This document shows positions 8,873 to 18,417 of a stretch of 64,000 nucleotides of DNA, piece by piece (within the stretch, counting starts at the first letter, position 1; each line of letters begins with the position of its first letter). The stretch is from Pelagomonas calceolata (lineage: Eukaryota; Sar; Pelagophyceae; Pelagomonadales; Pelagomonadaceae), in contig CAKKNE010000002.1 of NCBI GenBank assembly GCA_918797485.1, positions 1,020,501-1,084,500 of the forward strand, read 5' to 3'. Position numbers and translations under genes: made by a program. Under the pieces are notes generated by a model. That model ran no database searches, was not told where the DNA came from, and worked only from the letters and a program-made list of their open reading frames with translations.

Positions 8873-10558
8873 TTACTCAGGGACAAACGTCGTGTGGACG
8901 TTCCAGGGCCACAGCCCTCCGACGGTCGCCGTCCAGACCGGTCCGTCGCAGAAGCGCGCCGCGTCGAAGACGAGGAGCTCCGTCGCGTCGCGGGCCGTGT
9001 CCGTCACGAGCGAAAGCACCCAGCCCTCGCCGTCGTCGGCGTCCGAGCGGGGCACGTAGTACGGCTCACTGACGACGCTGTCGTCGTTCGTCTGCCAGAC
9101 CTCCTCTTTGTTAGCTATCAAGTCATACTTCGCGAGGGCGTTGAACGGGAACCAGCCGTCGGGCCGGACGCCGGCGGTGCCGAAGACCGCGCGGTTCGGC
9201 AGGCCGTCCCTTAACGGATGGAACGTCGGCATGTCCAGTTTCAGATCGGACAGCCGCGTCATCTCCAGGAGCTCGCCCGTGGCCGCGTCGGCGACGATTC
9301 GCCGGAGTGTGGGCCCGCCGTTCGAGCGGCTCCAGGGGATGGGATCAAAAGCTTGGGACCGCACGTCGAAGCCCATCGCATTTCCGAGGCTGCCGTACCG
9401 CTCAAACAACAAAACGTGCGCTATTAACTTGCCGTCTTCGAGCCAACAGGGCCCCATGTGAAAGACGCACGCGAAGGCGCCGAGGTCCACTTTGATGGTT
9501 GCGCCGCCCGTGCGGCTTACCAATTTCAGCGCGCCGTGCTGCGTCGCGTCAAACGCAAAGAGGTCCGTCGCCGGCGCGCGGCCCAGCTGCGCGGGATCGG
9601 GCGGTGAGTGGCGAGTCGCCGCGACACAGATTGAAGGCCTCATAGGACGCCGGACACGGACCGCGAAGTCGGGGATATTGTCGAGGTCGAACGCTATAGG
9701 AGATATAGGTAGCACGTAGTGCTCGTCCGTGATCGCGTAGTCGTGGACCACGAAGCTCCTATCAATATCCTCGACCTTCTTCACTTCGTTTCCGTGTTCG
9801 TCGAACTCCCAGAAGGTCGTGGTCGTCGTGTCGCCGAAGGCGTCGAACGCCGCCGCGGCCGCGATCAGGCGGTTCCGCCTCGCGTCGCGGCGCGTGTGCG
9901 CCAGCGGGTTCGCGCCCGCGAGCGCGCCGCCCATCGTTTCTACGCCCAGGGTCTCGAGGGTCGTCGCGTCGAGGCCGTACCAGGGCGCGTTGTCCGTGCC
10001 CGCGAACAAACGGCCGGCCCAGCTGCGCACCGCGAGCTGCGCGACGCTCCGCGTCGACGGCGACGCCGCGTTCAGGAGGTGGTCCGGGAACTTGTCGAAG
10101 TCCGCGACGTTCGACATGGCGCCTCGAACGAGCGGTCGCCGGAGCCGCGACTCCAGCTGCTGGCAGGGCGTCTCGACGAATCTCGTCGTCAGCGTCGCGC
10201 CGCCCTTTCCATCAAAAGTGAACGCCTTGACGAAGCCGTGCGCCTCGAACGGGTGGACGAGCCGGTCTCCCACCCGGCACGACGCGAGGCCGTTGACGTA
10301 CCACGTGCCTTTCAGGCCCGCGGGCGCGGCGCCGTCGCCGAAGGGCCGCGTGTCGGGCGCGAGCTCCGGCGCCGCGACCGCGACCTCGGCCCAGACGCGT
10401 TTCGCCTTGGCGTTTGCCGCGTCGAGGTCGACCGCTGCGGCCTTGTTGTTCGCCGCATCGATGTCGACAGATGCGGCGCGCCGCGCCATGCCACGCGCGG
10501 CATGGGTGCGGCAGCGCAGCGCTTGGGCGTGCACTAACAAGAATAGCGCGCAACGCAT
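8873..10558 (-). CDS. carotenoid cleavage dioxygenase (RPE65 family)
   Basis: With the ATG at 10558 the protein has 561 residues and begins MRCALFLLVHAQALRC, a hydrophobic leader consistent with secretory or plastid targeting. The family's seven-bladed propeller signatures are visible in order: GTWYVNGLASC near the N-terminus, FEAHGFVKAFTFDGKGG (the H-x-FDGDGM-like block), AHTRRD, FVVHDYAITDEHYVL, FHMGPCWLEDGKLIAHVLLF and a terminal WNVHTTFVPE. These hold the four iron-ligand His of carotenoid oxygenases, which split a double bond of a carotenoid with O2. The substrate cannot be told. The frame is open further upstream through the promoter element, which gives the spurious peptide LVSYRPLA; that part is not coding. 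Confidence 0.88.
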   Translation of the reverse strand: MRCALFLLVHAQALRCRTHAARGMARRAASVDIDAANNKAAAVDLDAANAKAKRVWAEVAVAAPELAPDTRPFGDGAAPAGLKGTWYVNGLASCRVGDRLVHPFEAHGFVKAFTFDGKGGATLTTRFVETPCQQLESRLRRPLVRGAMSNVADFDKFPDHLLNAASPSTRSVAQLAVRSWAGRLFAGTDNAPWYGLDATTLETLGVETMGGALAGANPLAHTRRDARRNRLIAAAAAFDAFGDTTTTTFWEFDEHGNEVKKVEDIDRSFVVHDYAITDEHYVLPISPIAFDLDNIPDFAVRVRRPMRPSICVAATRHSPPDPAQLGRAPATDLFAFDATQHGALKLVSRTGGATIKVDLGAFACVFHMGPCWLEDGKLIAHVLLFERYGSLGNAMGFDVRSQAFDPIPWSRSNGGPTLRRIVADAATGELLEMTRLSDLKLDMPTFHPLRDGLPNRAVFGTAGVRPDGWFPFNALAKYDLIANKEEVWQTNDDSVVSEPYYVPRSDADDGEGWVLSLVTDTARDATELLVFDAARFCDGPVWTATVGGLWPWNVHTTFVPE

Positions 10559-10680
10559 CGAATCGATGGATTGCGCACGTGCAGGGGATGAGAACGCGTG
10601 CGTGCGGTGTCTACAGAACCGCGTCTTTCGCTGCTTCCAGCTAGGATGGCCTCTCCCTCTCTTTTTGTGAATAATCGTTG

Positions 10681-10702
10681 CTAGCGGCCTGTAAGACACT
10701 AG
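10681..10702 (-). promoter_or_regulatory. CTAG-bounded promoter element, copy 3
   Basis: CTAGCGGCCTGTAAG then ACACTAG on the plus strand, i.e. the reverse orientation. It is 123 bp from the carotenoid dioxygenase ATG and 113 bp from the ATG at 10816. Confidence 0.8.
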
Positions 10703-10815
10703 CCTAAGTTGCACTGCAAAGAGAGCATTCTAGGTTTTGTGACGACAGGTTGGCTCCGCGCTAGACGCGTTCACATTAGCGCCCTCTTTCAAAGTAACAA
10801 TTCAACAAGCTCACA

Positions 10816-11221
10816 ATGACGTACGACACGATTCCCGGCGTCGTGATCTCTGAACCACCTCGCATACTATCGCAAGAACACACTCAAGTACCAGCCCCGC
10901 GTCGTCGTCGCCTTGTGCGTTGGTGTATTTATCGGCGCGCTGGGGACGGCCGCGTTGTTTTCAGTCGTGCCGGGGACCGGAAAGGTGGAACCCTCGGCGG
11001 TCGCCCGGCCCGCGACGGTCACCGTGACGGCCAGCCCGGGTGGCACCGCCGACCTCGCCGCGGCGGACGACGACGAGGACGACGACTTCGACTACGACGA
11101 CGACAAGGTAAAGTACAGGTGCGACGAGAAATGTCACATGAAATTGTTGCGAGCCTCTGAGTGTGTGCAGGAGACCGACGACGACGACGGCGACTGGAAA
11201 AAATGTTTCGGCCTGAATTGA
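10816..11221 (+). CDS. small single-pass membrane protein, N-terminus unresolved
   Basis: From about 10870 one frame encodes a basic segment (YYRKNTLKYQPRVVV), one membrane helix (ALCVGVFIGALGTAALF), a Thr/Pro-rich linker, an acidic stretch (DDDEDDDFDYDDD) and a Cys-containing end CDEKCHMKLLRASEC to the stop at 11221. This looks like a small type II membrane protein. The only nearby ATG (10816, MTYDTIPG) is in another frame and that frame is not open to the helix, so a very short intron (GT near 10840 to AG near 10876) or a different start is needed. No family is recognised. Confidence 0.5.
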
Positions 11222-11305
11222 CCATCAGACGACGTAAGGCCGGTGGCTGGCTTCTCGACCAACCCTCCCCGTCCCCCAATGTTCATAAATACAAACCTAC
11301 AACAA

Positions 11306-13398
11306 TTAATCACGCGGCAAAACCCCTTCCACATCAGACACATCCCCAACCCCACGTGCACGCCTTTGCAGCTCGAACCACAAAGCCGCCGACACGCGGA
11401 CGTCGTGGTCGTCGTCGGCGCGCCGCGAGGCCTCCCGGCTCTCCCGCGCCGCGGCGCCCGCACGCACGCCGAAACGCTCGAGGAGCCGCTCCACGTCGAA
11501 TCCCCGCGTTGTCATGGCCGGGTCCACGACCAGTAGAAATAGGCTCCGGTCCATCGTATGATAGTCGTCGGAGTCGATAGCGAGGTCACCGCCCGCTAAT
11601 CCGCCCGCCAGGACCTCGACGAGCAACGCCAAGAGCGCCCCTTTGATGCCTCCCGCCGGTAGCTGGGCGCCGCCGTCCAACGCCGCTGCGGCGTCGCGCG
11701 TAGGCTTTCCGTCCGCGTCGATCGCGACGCCCCGCGGCAATTTTGCACCCGCGGCCGCCGCGACCTCGATCGCCGCCCTAGAGGACGCGGCGAGCGCCAG
11801 ATCGACGACCACAGGCGGAGCATCTCTCCGAGGACACGCCCACGCGATGGGGTTCGTGCCGAGGCACGGCTCGGCGCTGCCCTCCACGGCGAGGTAGGCG
11901 GGCGTGTTGCACGCCAGCACCGCGACGAGTCCGCGCTCCGCCAGCCGCTCGACCCACGGCGCGAGTCGTCCGGAGACGCTCCTCGTGTTCGAAATTATAC
12001 CAACGGCCGCTCCGTGCGTTTCGGCCGCCGCCGCCGCCGCGTCGACCGCGTCCCTCAATGGGCCAAATGCCAGACCTCCACCTCCATCAACCTGTGCACA
12101 AATCACCAGTGAGTCAGGTGCCCTCGCGTCGATGGCGTGGAGGTCAGATATGCGTCGCGACATTTGATTTATGCACTGCCGTCAACTCGGACGACGACAC
12201 TTTTCTGGTCCATGAGGACTCGTACGTCGGGGGTCGCCGCAATGTCCCCTCGTCCCAAAGCATCGCAGACCTCCGCGATTCGTCGAAGCCCGTGCGCCGC
12301 GCGGCCGTCAACCTCAGCGGCAACGAACGCGTCCGCGGCCGCCGAGGCTTGGGGTCGCGACGACCCGCTCCGCTCGAGCGCGGCGGTCGCGACGGCGCGC
12401 GCCGCCGATGCCGTCACCGAGACCGTCACGTCGGCTTCAGCACCGCCGCCGCGCGGTAGCGCCGTGGTTCGCCACATGCGCCGCTTCGACGCGGACTCGG
12501 GTACGCCTGTCGCGGCATGCATCGTCCGCAGGTTGTTCCACACGACATAGTCTCCAGGCTCCCAAGCGTGCGCGTGGACGTATTCCGGTCGTGTGCACCA
12601 AGCGGCGAGGGCGTCGACGAGCTCAGATCCAGCAATCTCCTTGCCGGTCTCGTCGACGACATACGAGATGGCGTGCGGCGCCAGGTACAACGCACCGTCG
12701 TCCACGAGATGGTAGAGCGCCGGCTCGACGAGCGCCTCCTTCCTGGTTGCCGACAGCGTCTTCGTCGTCCCTCCAGCAAATCTCCGGAAGGAGGCGCTGA
12801 GCTGCTCGTAGGAGTGCGCGGCCCGTAGCTTCGCGAGTCGGGACCGGATGCGTGCGGGCAGGTCCTCGCAGGCGGCCACCGTCGAGCAGAACACCGTCTG
12901 GCCGACGCCGCCGCCCGGCGTTTCTAAGCAGTACATGGCCGACGCCAGCGGCCGCGGCGAGCGGAAGCTCTGGTCCGTGTGCCAGGAGGGCTTGCCCGTC
13001 TCCGCATCATATTGCCAATTCGTGTCGTCGGCCCGGCCTTGAAACACGCCCGACGAGGGCACCGTGGCGAACTCGTGCACGCGGCCCGCGTCGTCCACGA
13101 GGGTCTCGTAGCTACCGTCTGCGGGTGCCGCCTCGACGTCGCCGAAGACACTCGACAGAGTGATGAGCTCGTCGCAACTCAAGCCGCGCAAGCCTCTCAG
13201 CAGTAGGAGACCTCTCGACGCGGCGAAGGCGTCGCGCAGGGTTTTGTGCGCCTTCTCGGTGCGCAAGTCGTCTCGTGTAATTCCGCGCACCTCTAGTCCA
13301 AAGCTCGGGCTGAGGGGGTGCAGCTCGATGGCGTGCACTGCTGCGAATAGCTCGATGGTGAGTCCTGCGACGAGCAGCAGTCCGCATGACCCCCGCAT
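11306..13398 (-). CDS. fusion of TauD/TfdA-type dioxygenase and LDH2-type malate/lactate dehydrogenase
   Basis: Joined across an introner intron (12092-12186) the protein has 665 residues. Residues 1-22 are a hydrophobic leader. Residues about 25-315 are a TauD/TfdA Fe(II)/2-oxoglutarate dioxygenase, with SWHTDQSF (H140, D142), the distal H294 in RTMHAATG and R310. Residues about 325-665 are a complete LDH2/malate-lactate dehydrogenase: AEVDGRAAHGLRRIAE with the catalytic-type HG, VDGGGGLAFGPLRDAV, GTNPIAWACP and GGIKGALLALLVEVLAGGL. LDH2 enzymes use NAD(P)H on 2-oxoacids. The dioxygenase consumes a 2-oxoacid and the second module reduces 2-oxoacids, so the two could act on a common pool. The donor GTTGACGG and acceptor give an exact frame and an uninterrupted LDH2 motif. 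Confidence 0.82.
12092..12178. mobile_element. introner A, in the TauD-LDH2 gene
   Basis: In gene sense it runs CAGTGCATAAATCAAATG to GGTGATTTGTGCACAG, flanked by GTTGACGG and GTTGATGG (7 of 8 match). It carries the core CACGCCATCGACGCGA. Its termini differ from the usual GTGTGGAAATC by matching changes at both ends (GTGCATAAATC and GATTTGTGCAC), a subfamily variant. Confidence 0.85.
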
Positions 13399-13576
13399 TG
13401 CCGTCTCCAGTGCGTTTGCTTGTGTGAGCTCTCCGTGCTGTGTTGAGTCAATATTGGGTCAGCAGACCGCACCGATCGCGGAGCGCTACCAAATGCTTGA
13501 AGAAAATTTCTCGCAACAGGTCTTTGCAATCAGCACGACGGAAAGCCGCGAACAAGCGTTTTTTGCTGCGCGAGGG

Positions 13577-13596
13577 CTAGCGGTGTAAGACACTAG
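13577..13596 (-). promoter_or_regulatory. CTAG-bounded promoter element, copy 4
   Basis: CTAGCGGTGTAAGACACTAG, 20 bp, lacking two bases in the middle. It lies 179 bp from the TauD-LDH2 ATG and 163 bp from the ATG at 13759. Confidence 0.75.
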
Positions 13597-13758
13597 CAAG
13601 AAGCAGCCCATCGCAACGCCAGCGCCTGGACGCCATCCCAGGCGCCACAAGGCAGCCCGCAGGCACCCCACGCCTCGTGCGGACGCCCGACGTCGCCTAC
13701 GACCGGCCGGACGCCCGCAAGACCGGACCCAGGGCTGCCCCAAACGCCGCCAAGCAAG

Positions 13759-15105
13759 ATGGGCACAAAAGATGTGCTACCCAAGCACATCGTCGACGCG
13801 CACATGTACGACGCGATCTACGCGTCCATGGAGCACTCGCTGCAGGAAGCGCAGATACGGGAGGCCAAGTACCAGAAGGGCGAAGTGATACGAAAGAAGG
13901 AAGAAAGGTTGCGGGGCATGGTGAAGCTGCCCGTCGGCGAGTTCTACGCGAATACGCGCTTCGACCATGGGAGGGGCGGCGCCGAGGGCGTCATGCGGAG
14001 ACGCGTGGCCGATTTTCATGACGACGAACATGTTTGTTCCGCCAAGGTATGTTGCAACGGCGCGCCGGCAATAATTAGATGCATGTCCTGCGCGAAATTG
14101 GATCCGAGACGTAGGGGCCACTACTGCCAGGCGTGTTTTGACAGGAGGCACCCGCCCCATAGGGCCAAGCATGCCTGGATGCCGATTGAGAAGTCGGAGC
14201 ATCTGGGGCGGCAGTTGCAGCATCGGAACAAAGTGGCCGAGATCGAGGTGTTTGGGGATGACGTGGAGCGACTGCGACGTAAAGTGAAGGAGCAAACTGA
14301 AGATTGTGGGGAGATCGGTGATCCGAAACGGACGGTCCATTTGATACGAGACGCGGACGCGAAGTCGCAGGCCGTGAAGGTTCGAGTTGCGCGGTTGCGG
14401 CGAGCGTTGAGAGCACCAGCCTTGCGACCGGCCTCGGAGAGCGCGGTCGTCACGAAAGGACTATTGGCTCTATACAAGTCGAAGCAGGCCATGGGAGAAC
14501 CGCGCTCCGTGTCCGAGCGGGAGGAGACGCAATTGATGTTACCGCCGTTGACACCCGAAGCACCAAAGCAGAGGGACCGCGGTTTTAGTCAACTGGCCAT
14601 GTGGGAGGTGCTGCCGGAGCATGCGGCCGCGTCGCTCTTCGCGAATGCCTTTAGGAAGAAGAAGGCCCGGGAACGGATGTACGAGGCGGTCCAGAAGCGC
14701 TACATGAAGGTGTATGATGCCAATACTGGTTATTTCTATTTTGTGGATACGCAGACGCGCGTCGTCGCGTGGGAACCGCCAGCTGTCATGTGGAAGGACG
14801 AGCGCTTCAAACTTTCGAGTAGAAGGCACGGCGACCCGGTCATGACGAAGCGCCAGGCCATGGCCCGGGCGGCCTCTAAGATTCTGACTCCCCGAAGCTG
14901 GGGGAAGAAGTACGCGCCGCGGTCGAACCTGGACGCGATGGCCGAGGGCGACGAGGAGGAGGAAAGTACAGATGAGGAGGAGGAGGAGAAGTGGACGCGC
15001 ATCCCGGAAGACCACGAGGTGTTTGATCCCACGGGCGAGTACGAAGTGACGCGGGGGCGCGTGACGAACGAGGGGCCGGGCCACGGGCCGCCGCGGCGCG
15101 TCTAA
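13759..15105 (+). CDS. B-box/WW-type protein of unknown function
   Basis: A 448-residue protein. Residues about 95-140 have the Cys/His spacing of a B-box-like zinc finger (CSAKVCCNGAP, RCMSC, HYCQACFDRRHPPHRAKH). Residues about 315-340 form a WW-like module, YDANTGYFYFVDTQTRVVAWEPP, with the first Trp replaced by Tyr and the second Trp-x-x-Pro present. Between them are helical, basic segments. The C-terminus is acidic (GDEEEESTDEEEEE). Such WW/B-box proteins of algae are often ciliary or cytoskeletal; that is inference. The ATG begins MGTKDVLPKHIVDAHMYD. Confidence 0.75.
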   Translation: MGTKDVLPKHIVDAHMYDAIYASMEHSLQEAQIREAKYQKGEVIRKKEERLRGMVKLPVGEFYANTRFDHGRGGAEGVMRRRVADFHDDEHVCSAKVCCNGAPAIIRCMSCAKLDPRRRGHYCQACFDRRHPPHRAKHAWMPIEKSEHLGRQLQHRNKVAEIEVFGDDVERLRRKVKEQTEDCGEIGDPKRTVHLIRDADAKSQAVKVRVARLRRALRAPALRPASESAVVTKGLLALYKSKQAMGEPRSVSEREETQLMLPPLTPEAPKQRDRGFSQLAMWEVLPEHAAASLFANAFRKKKARERMYEAVQKRYMKVYDANTGYFYFVDTQTRVVAWEPPAVMWKDERFKLSSRRHGDPVMTKRQAMARAASKILTPRSWGKKYAPRSNLDAMAEGDEEEESTDEEEEEKWTRIPEDHEVFDPTGEYEVTRGRVTNEGPGHGPPRRV

Positions 15106-15650
15106 TGTTTGTGTTATTTTTCTTTGCGTCGCGTCGATGGCGTGCGCTCGTAGTTGCCGTACGCTTCGCCCTGCCGCGGTTCGTCCGATTCGTGGGCGGT
15201 CCCCGATTGTGAAACTTTGACTCGTGAGGTGTTTTTGCGATATGTTTTGATACCTTTGTTTACGCTCGCGGGGGGGATAGCTCGCGGAGTCCCGGTCTAC
15301 AAAACCCGAATTGATCGATTTCAGTTGTGTGGATTTGCCAGTTTTAGGCAGGTGCCACGCTGTTTCAAGGCTGAGACGGTGTTCAGGCCTAAGAAGATAG
15401 CGTTGGTGCTGTCTCGGACAAAGCTCGGTACCAGCTCTCGTCGGTCGAGGCGTCTGGAGCCTCCTCCAACCTGAGCCACCTGAGCCACCTGAGCCAGTAG
15501 CTCCGCATCTGCAGGCAGAGCAAGCTCGGAAGCTCGGCCAGCGCCAGGTGTAGCTCGGCAGGGCAAGCGCTCGACCTCGGCGGACGAAAGAGATCGGCGT
15601 CCTCTCCACGCCATCGAGCAGACGCTTGCACGCCGTCCGCGTGCGCCTGC
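15106..15650. other. intergenic region with 3' motif, short tandem repeat and introner fragment
   Basis: 545 bp. It holds the downstream motif GCGTCGCGTCGATGGCGT at 15126-15143, three tandem copies of TGAGCCACC near 15471-15497, and a solo introner-core-like stretch CCACGCCATCGAGCAGACGC at 15607-15626. No CTAG-bounded promoter element is seen and no ORF is convincing. Confidence 0.5.
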
Positions 15651-16340
15651 ATGGTCTGCAAGGTCTGCTTCCGGGCGTGGCGGAAGTGTTGCAACAGCAG
15701 AGACGCGGATAAAGCCAAGAACAAGAAGTACCGGCCCCCGCGCCACGTTGCTCCTGAGGAGTCGTCGACGCCCCAGGTCTACACGTCCCAAAAACCCCTC
15801 TTCGAGAGTTTTAGGTCCTTTAGCGAGATCGAGGACCAGGAAATCATGGCGCGTCGGCCGAAGCTCCCGACCAAACGCGTCTGCGGTCTGGGCATCGCCG
15901 GTGCTCTAGTAGCTCTGTACGCGATGCACGTCGAGCGCGCCATGGCCGATCCGTTCTACGAGCCCATGTGCGTGACGCGGTGGGGGAGCTGCGCCGCGGT
16001 GTTCAGTTCGGTCTACGCGCATCCTTTATCAAACTGGGGCCTCGTATCAAAGGGGTCGGACCTGGACTTCTCACTGGCGTTTTTGGGGATCCTGAACTAC
16101 GGCGTGTTCGCGCTCTTCCCGGTGTGGCCGCTGCAGCGGGCCGCCGCCGCGAAAGTTTTACTCGCGATCTCCGTCGCGTCGTGCCTCTTCTCCATCTATT
16201 TGCTCTACGTGCTCAAGGTGCTCCTCGACGACTTCTGCGTCGTGTGCACGACGTTCCACGTCATCAACTTCTCGACGCTGGTCTTCGGGGCCGTGCCGGC
16301 CTACAGGGCTACTACGGCGCCAAAGCCGAAGGGGGAGTAA
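15651..16340 (+). CDS. vitamin K epoxide reductase (VKOR) family protein
   Basis: A 229-residue membrane protein. The VKOR core starts about residue 76 (GLGIAGALVALYAMHVE, first helix), followed by the loop cysteines C107 and C114 (MCVTRWGSC), SVYAHPLSNWGLV, two more helices, and the CxxC redox pair C196-C199 in DDFCVVCTTFHVINFSTLV. All four catalytic cysteines are present. VKORs reduce quinones or the epoxide and pass electrons to thioredoxin-like proteins for disulfide formation. The first 70 residues are extra, basic and Cys-containing; an alternative start at M66 (MARRPKLPTKRVC) would give a protein nearer the usual 160 residues. The gene ends 20 bp from the stop of its convergent neighbour. 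Confidence 0.88.
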   Translation: MVCKVCFRAWRKCCNSRDADKAKNKKYRPPRHVAPEESSTPQVYTSQKPLFESFRSFSEIEDQEIMARRPKLPTKRVCGLGIAGALVALYAMHVERAMADPFYEPMCVTRWGSCAAVFSSVYAHPLSNWGLVSKGSDLDFSLAFLGILNYGVFALFPVWPLQRAAAAKVLLAISVASCLFSIYLLYVLKVLLDDFCVVCTTFHVINFSTLVFGAVPAYRATTAPKPKGE

Positions 16341-16360
16341 TCTTTTTGTTACAATATATC

Positions 16361-17368
16361 TTACAGGAACGACAGGATGAGGCGGAACATGGGCGTCGGC
16401 GACGTCGCGTAGAGGAATTCGGTAAAGCACGCGTCCTCGAAGCGGCGCGTGCGCTTCCGGCGCTGGCCCGTCGTCGCGCGATTCTTCTCCACGAGCGCGC
16501 GGCGGAGGACGTGGGCGCCGCGGACGTCCCAGTTGCGCGCGCGCCGGAGCGCGCCGGGCGCCGGCAGGTCCTCTTCCAGATCCTCGAACAATTGCAAGTA
16601 CATGTGGAGGACGATCTTGCTGAACTGGATATCAGGTCCTGGACATGGAGGACCCCAAGGGGGCCAGGGAGCGTTGTTTTGCCGGTCCGCAAAGAAGAAA
16701 TAACTCCACGTGAGGAGTCGGCGCCCGTCGAACGCCTCCAGAAGCATGTCGACGGCCGTGGACGTATTTGTTATCGGCCAGCTGGAGCGTCTCTCATACT
16801 TTTGACAGGCCGTCCCACGGAGGGGCTCGTCGATGGCGAACGGTCTGTACTCGTCTGAAAAACTCTCTTCACTTGCGAGCCAGGTGTCGTCCTCATCAGG
16901 CGTCGCCGCGGGAGCGACCTCGCCGAGATGCACCCTTCGCGCGAACGCCTCGAAGCACGCTGTGCGCGGGCAGACTTTGATGTCAAATTCCACGGGACTA
17001 TTATAAGAGCAGCTCGAGTACAGCATACAAACTTCGTCGTCGAAGACGAACAGGGCCAGTATTGGGTCTTGATCGGTGTTCAATGCCCCGGCGAGTACCG
17101 CGACGTCGAATGGTTCTTCTCCTCCCTCGTGCCACGCCGGGATCTCGAGCGCCTCGCCCGACGGACGCATAAAGAGTCGGGCTACGAGCTCGTCGGGCAG
17201 CTCTTCTCCTCGATGCGAGAGCAGCCACTCTTCCAGCAGCAATGTCCGGTTCGTGCCGCGCTCGTAAGCTCGTATGAGCTCCGGCGTGCTGCGTGCGACC
17301 CCAGCTGGGTAGACTCGGCAGCCATCATTGCATGTGAGGCCGACGCACTCCTTGCGGCAGCGATTCAT
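16361..17368 (-). CDS. unknown 335-residue protein
   Basis: No domain is recognised. The start MNRCRKECVGLTCNDGCRVY is Cys-rich. The middle is acidic with many aromatic residues (FVFDDEVCMLYSSCSYN, SYFFFADRQNNAPWPPWGPP) and the end is Arg-rich then hydrophobic (ATSPTPMFRLILSFL). No signal peptide or membrane helix is evident. The frame is open throughout, the first ATG is used, and a promoter element lies 112 bp upstream, so I take it as a real gene. It converges with VKOR with only 20 bp between stops. Confidence 0.65.
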   Translation of the reverse strand: MNRCRKECVGLTCNDGCRVYPAGVARSTPELIRAYERGTNRTLLLEEWLLSHRGEELPDELVARLFMRPSGEALEIPAWHEGGEEPFDVAVLAGALNTDQDPILALFVFDDEVCMLYSSCSYNSPVEFDIKVCPRTACFEAFARRVHLGEVAPAATPDEDDTWLASEESFSDEYRPFAIDEPLRGTACQKYERRSSWPITNTSTAVDMLLEAFDGRRLLTWSYFFFADRQNNAPWPPWGPPCPGPDIQFSKIVLHMYLQLFEDLEEDLPAPGALRRARNWDVRGAHVLRRALVEKNRATTGQRRKRTRRFEDACFTEFLYATSPTPMFRLILSFL

Positions 17369-17479
17369 CGCACTCCGCGTTAGCTCTCACTGCAGCGACA
17401 CCGCGCGCCGCGAAACCTTTGCTCAAAAGGCACCGCTACGCCCTCAAAACGCGACTGCACCTGCTTTGGAGAGGGATTT

Positions 17480-17501
17480 CTAGTGTGTTACAGGCCGCTA
17501 G
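17480..17501 (+). promoter_or_regulatory. CTAG-bounded promoter element, copy 5
   Basis: CTAGTGTGTTACAGGCC then GCTAG, between divergent genes. It is unusually close (52 bp) to the ATG at 17554 and 112 bp from the ATG at 17368. Confidence 0.78.
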
Positions 17502-17553
17502 CTCACGCCGCAGTCGAAAACAGTGTTAAGTACGTTGCATTGGCGCCGCAGCA

Positions 17554-18417
17554 ATGCTCCTCAAGCGCCTCTGGCCAGGCATGATGGCCGCGGCACCGCT
17601 ACAGCCGCTCACTCACACCACCTCGCTCTGCATCGTGCCACCCGACGACTCACCGGAGTGGCGCGCTGTGCAAGCGACGCGTCTCGAGATGCGCGACGCC
17701 GGCATTTATCGCTGGCCGCCGCACTGCAACCTGATCTATCCATTTGCGGCGAAACCGCGGCTGGCTGCTCGTGACGTGCGCCGCGCGTGTGCTGCGATAG
17801 AGCCGTTCCGCCTGCGGCTGACGGCTTACGGCACCTTCGGCGGCGCGAAACGCGGCGTACTATGGCTGCGGCCCGACGTCGTCGGCGGCGACACCGATGC
17901 GCTCGCCACGCTGCAGTCTACGTTGTGTGAAACTTTGGGCTACGAGACGCCGGCGGCGCGGAAGCGGTCGCTGCCGTTCGTGCCACACTTTACCTTGGCG
18001 CACTTTGACTCGCTCGCCGCCGCAGCGGCCGCGGGCGACGCGCTGACGTTTGAGCCCGTGGAGTTCGACGTCGATGCGGTGCACCTGCTGGAGCGAGAAG
18101 GGCACCAGGGCCAGTTCGAGATCGTGGAAAAGGTGCCCCTGGGCCGCGCGCCGCTCTGGCGCCTGCGGCGACTCTTCCGACGAAAGCGACGGTTCGTAGG
18201 CATGCCAACCGAGGCGCCCGATTGGGTGGCCGACGCGATGGCCGAGCGAAGCAGCAGGCGGTTCCGCGGCCGCGGGAAGCGTCGGCGCAAGCGGCGGTCG
18301 GCCGCCGAACGCGCGGCGATCAATGCGCGGACGCCCGAGGACATTGCTGCGATTCGGGCCGAGCGCGCGGCGAAGAAGAAGAGGGCGTCCGAGACTGAGT
18401 CCTCATCCGATGTGTGA
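17554..18417 (+). CDS. 2H phosphoesterase superfamily protein
   Basis: A 287-residue protein. Residues about 55-185 have the two-histidine fold: PHCNLIYPF as the first H-x-[TSN] motif and PHFTLAHF as the second H-x-T motif, with CIVPP at the start and VEFDVDAVHLLEREG near the end of the domain, as in 2',5' RNA ligase and cyclic phosphodiesterase proteins. Such enzymes hydrolyse cyclic phosphates or 2',5' bonds in RNA. The first motif has Asn instead of the usual Thr or Ser, which may lower activity. The C-terminal 100 residues are very basic (FRGRGKRRRKRRSAAERAA), which fits RNA binding or nuclear location. Confidence 0.75.
   Translation: MLLKRLWPGMMAAAPLQPLTHTTSLCIVPPDDSPEWRAVQATRLEMRDAGIYRWPPHCNLIYPFAAKPRLAARDVRRACAAIEPFRLRLTAYGTFGGAKRGVLWLRPDVVGGDTDALATLQSTLCETLGYETPAARKRSLPFVPHFTLAHFDSLAAAAAAGDALTFEPVEFDVDAVHLLEREGHQGQFEIVEKVPLGRAPLWRLRRLFRRKRRFVGMPTEAPDWVADAMAERSSRRFRGRGKRRRKRRSAAERAAINARTPEDIAAIRAERAAKKKRASETESSSDV

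Noticed and set aside
9719-10670. Two long plus-strand frames opposite the carotenoid dioxygenase
   Set aside because: Antisense shadows of a conserved gene, Arg-rich, no motif.
13317-13335. CTCGATGGCGTGCACTGC inside the TauD-LDH2 gene as a 3' motif copy
   Set aside because: It lies in a coding leader and reads naturally as protein; chance match.
14539-15609. A 356-codon minus-strand frame
   Set aside because: Antisense to the B-box/WW gene; composition biased, no domain.
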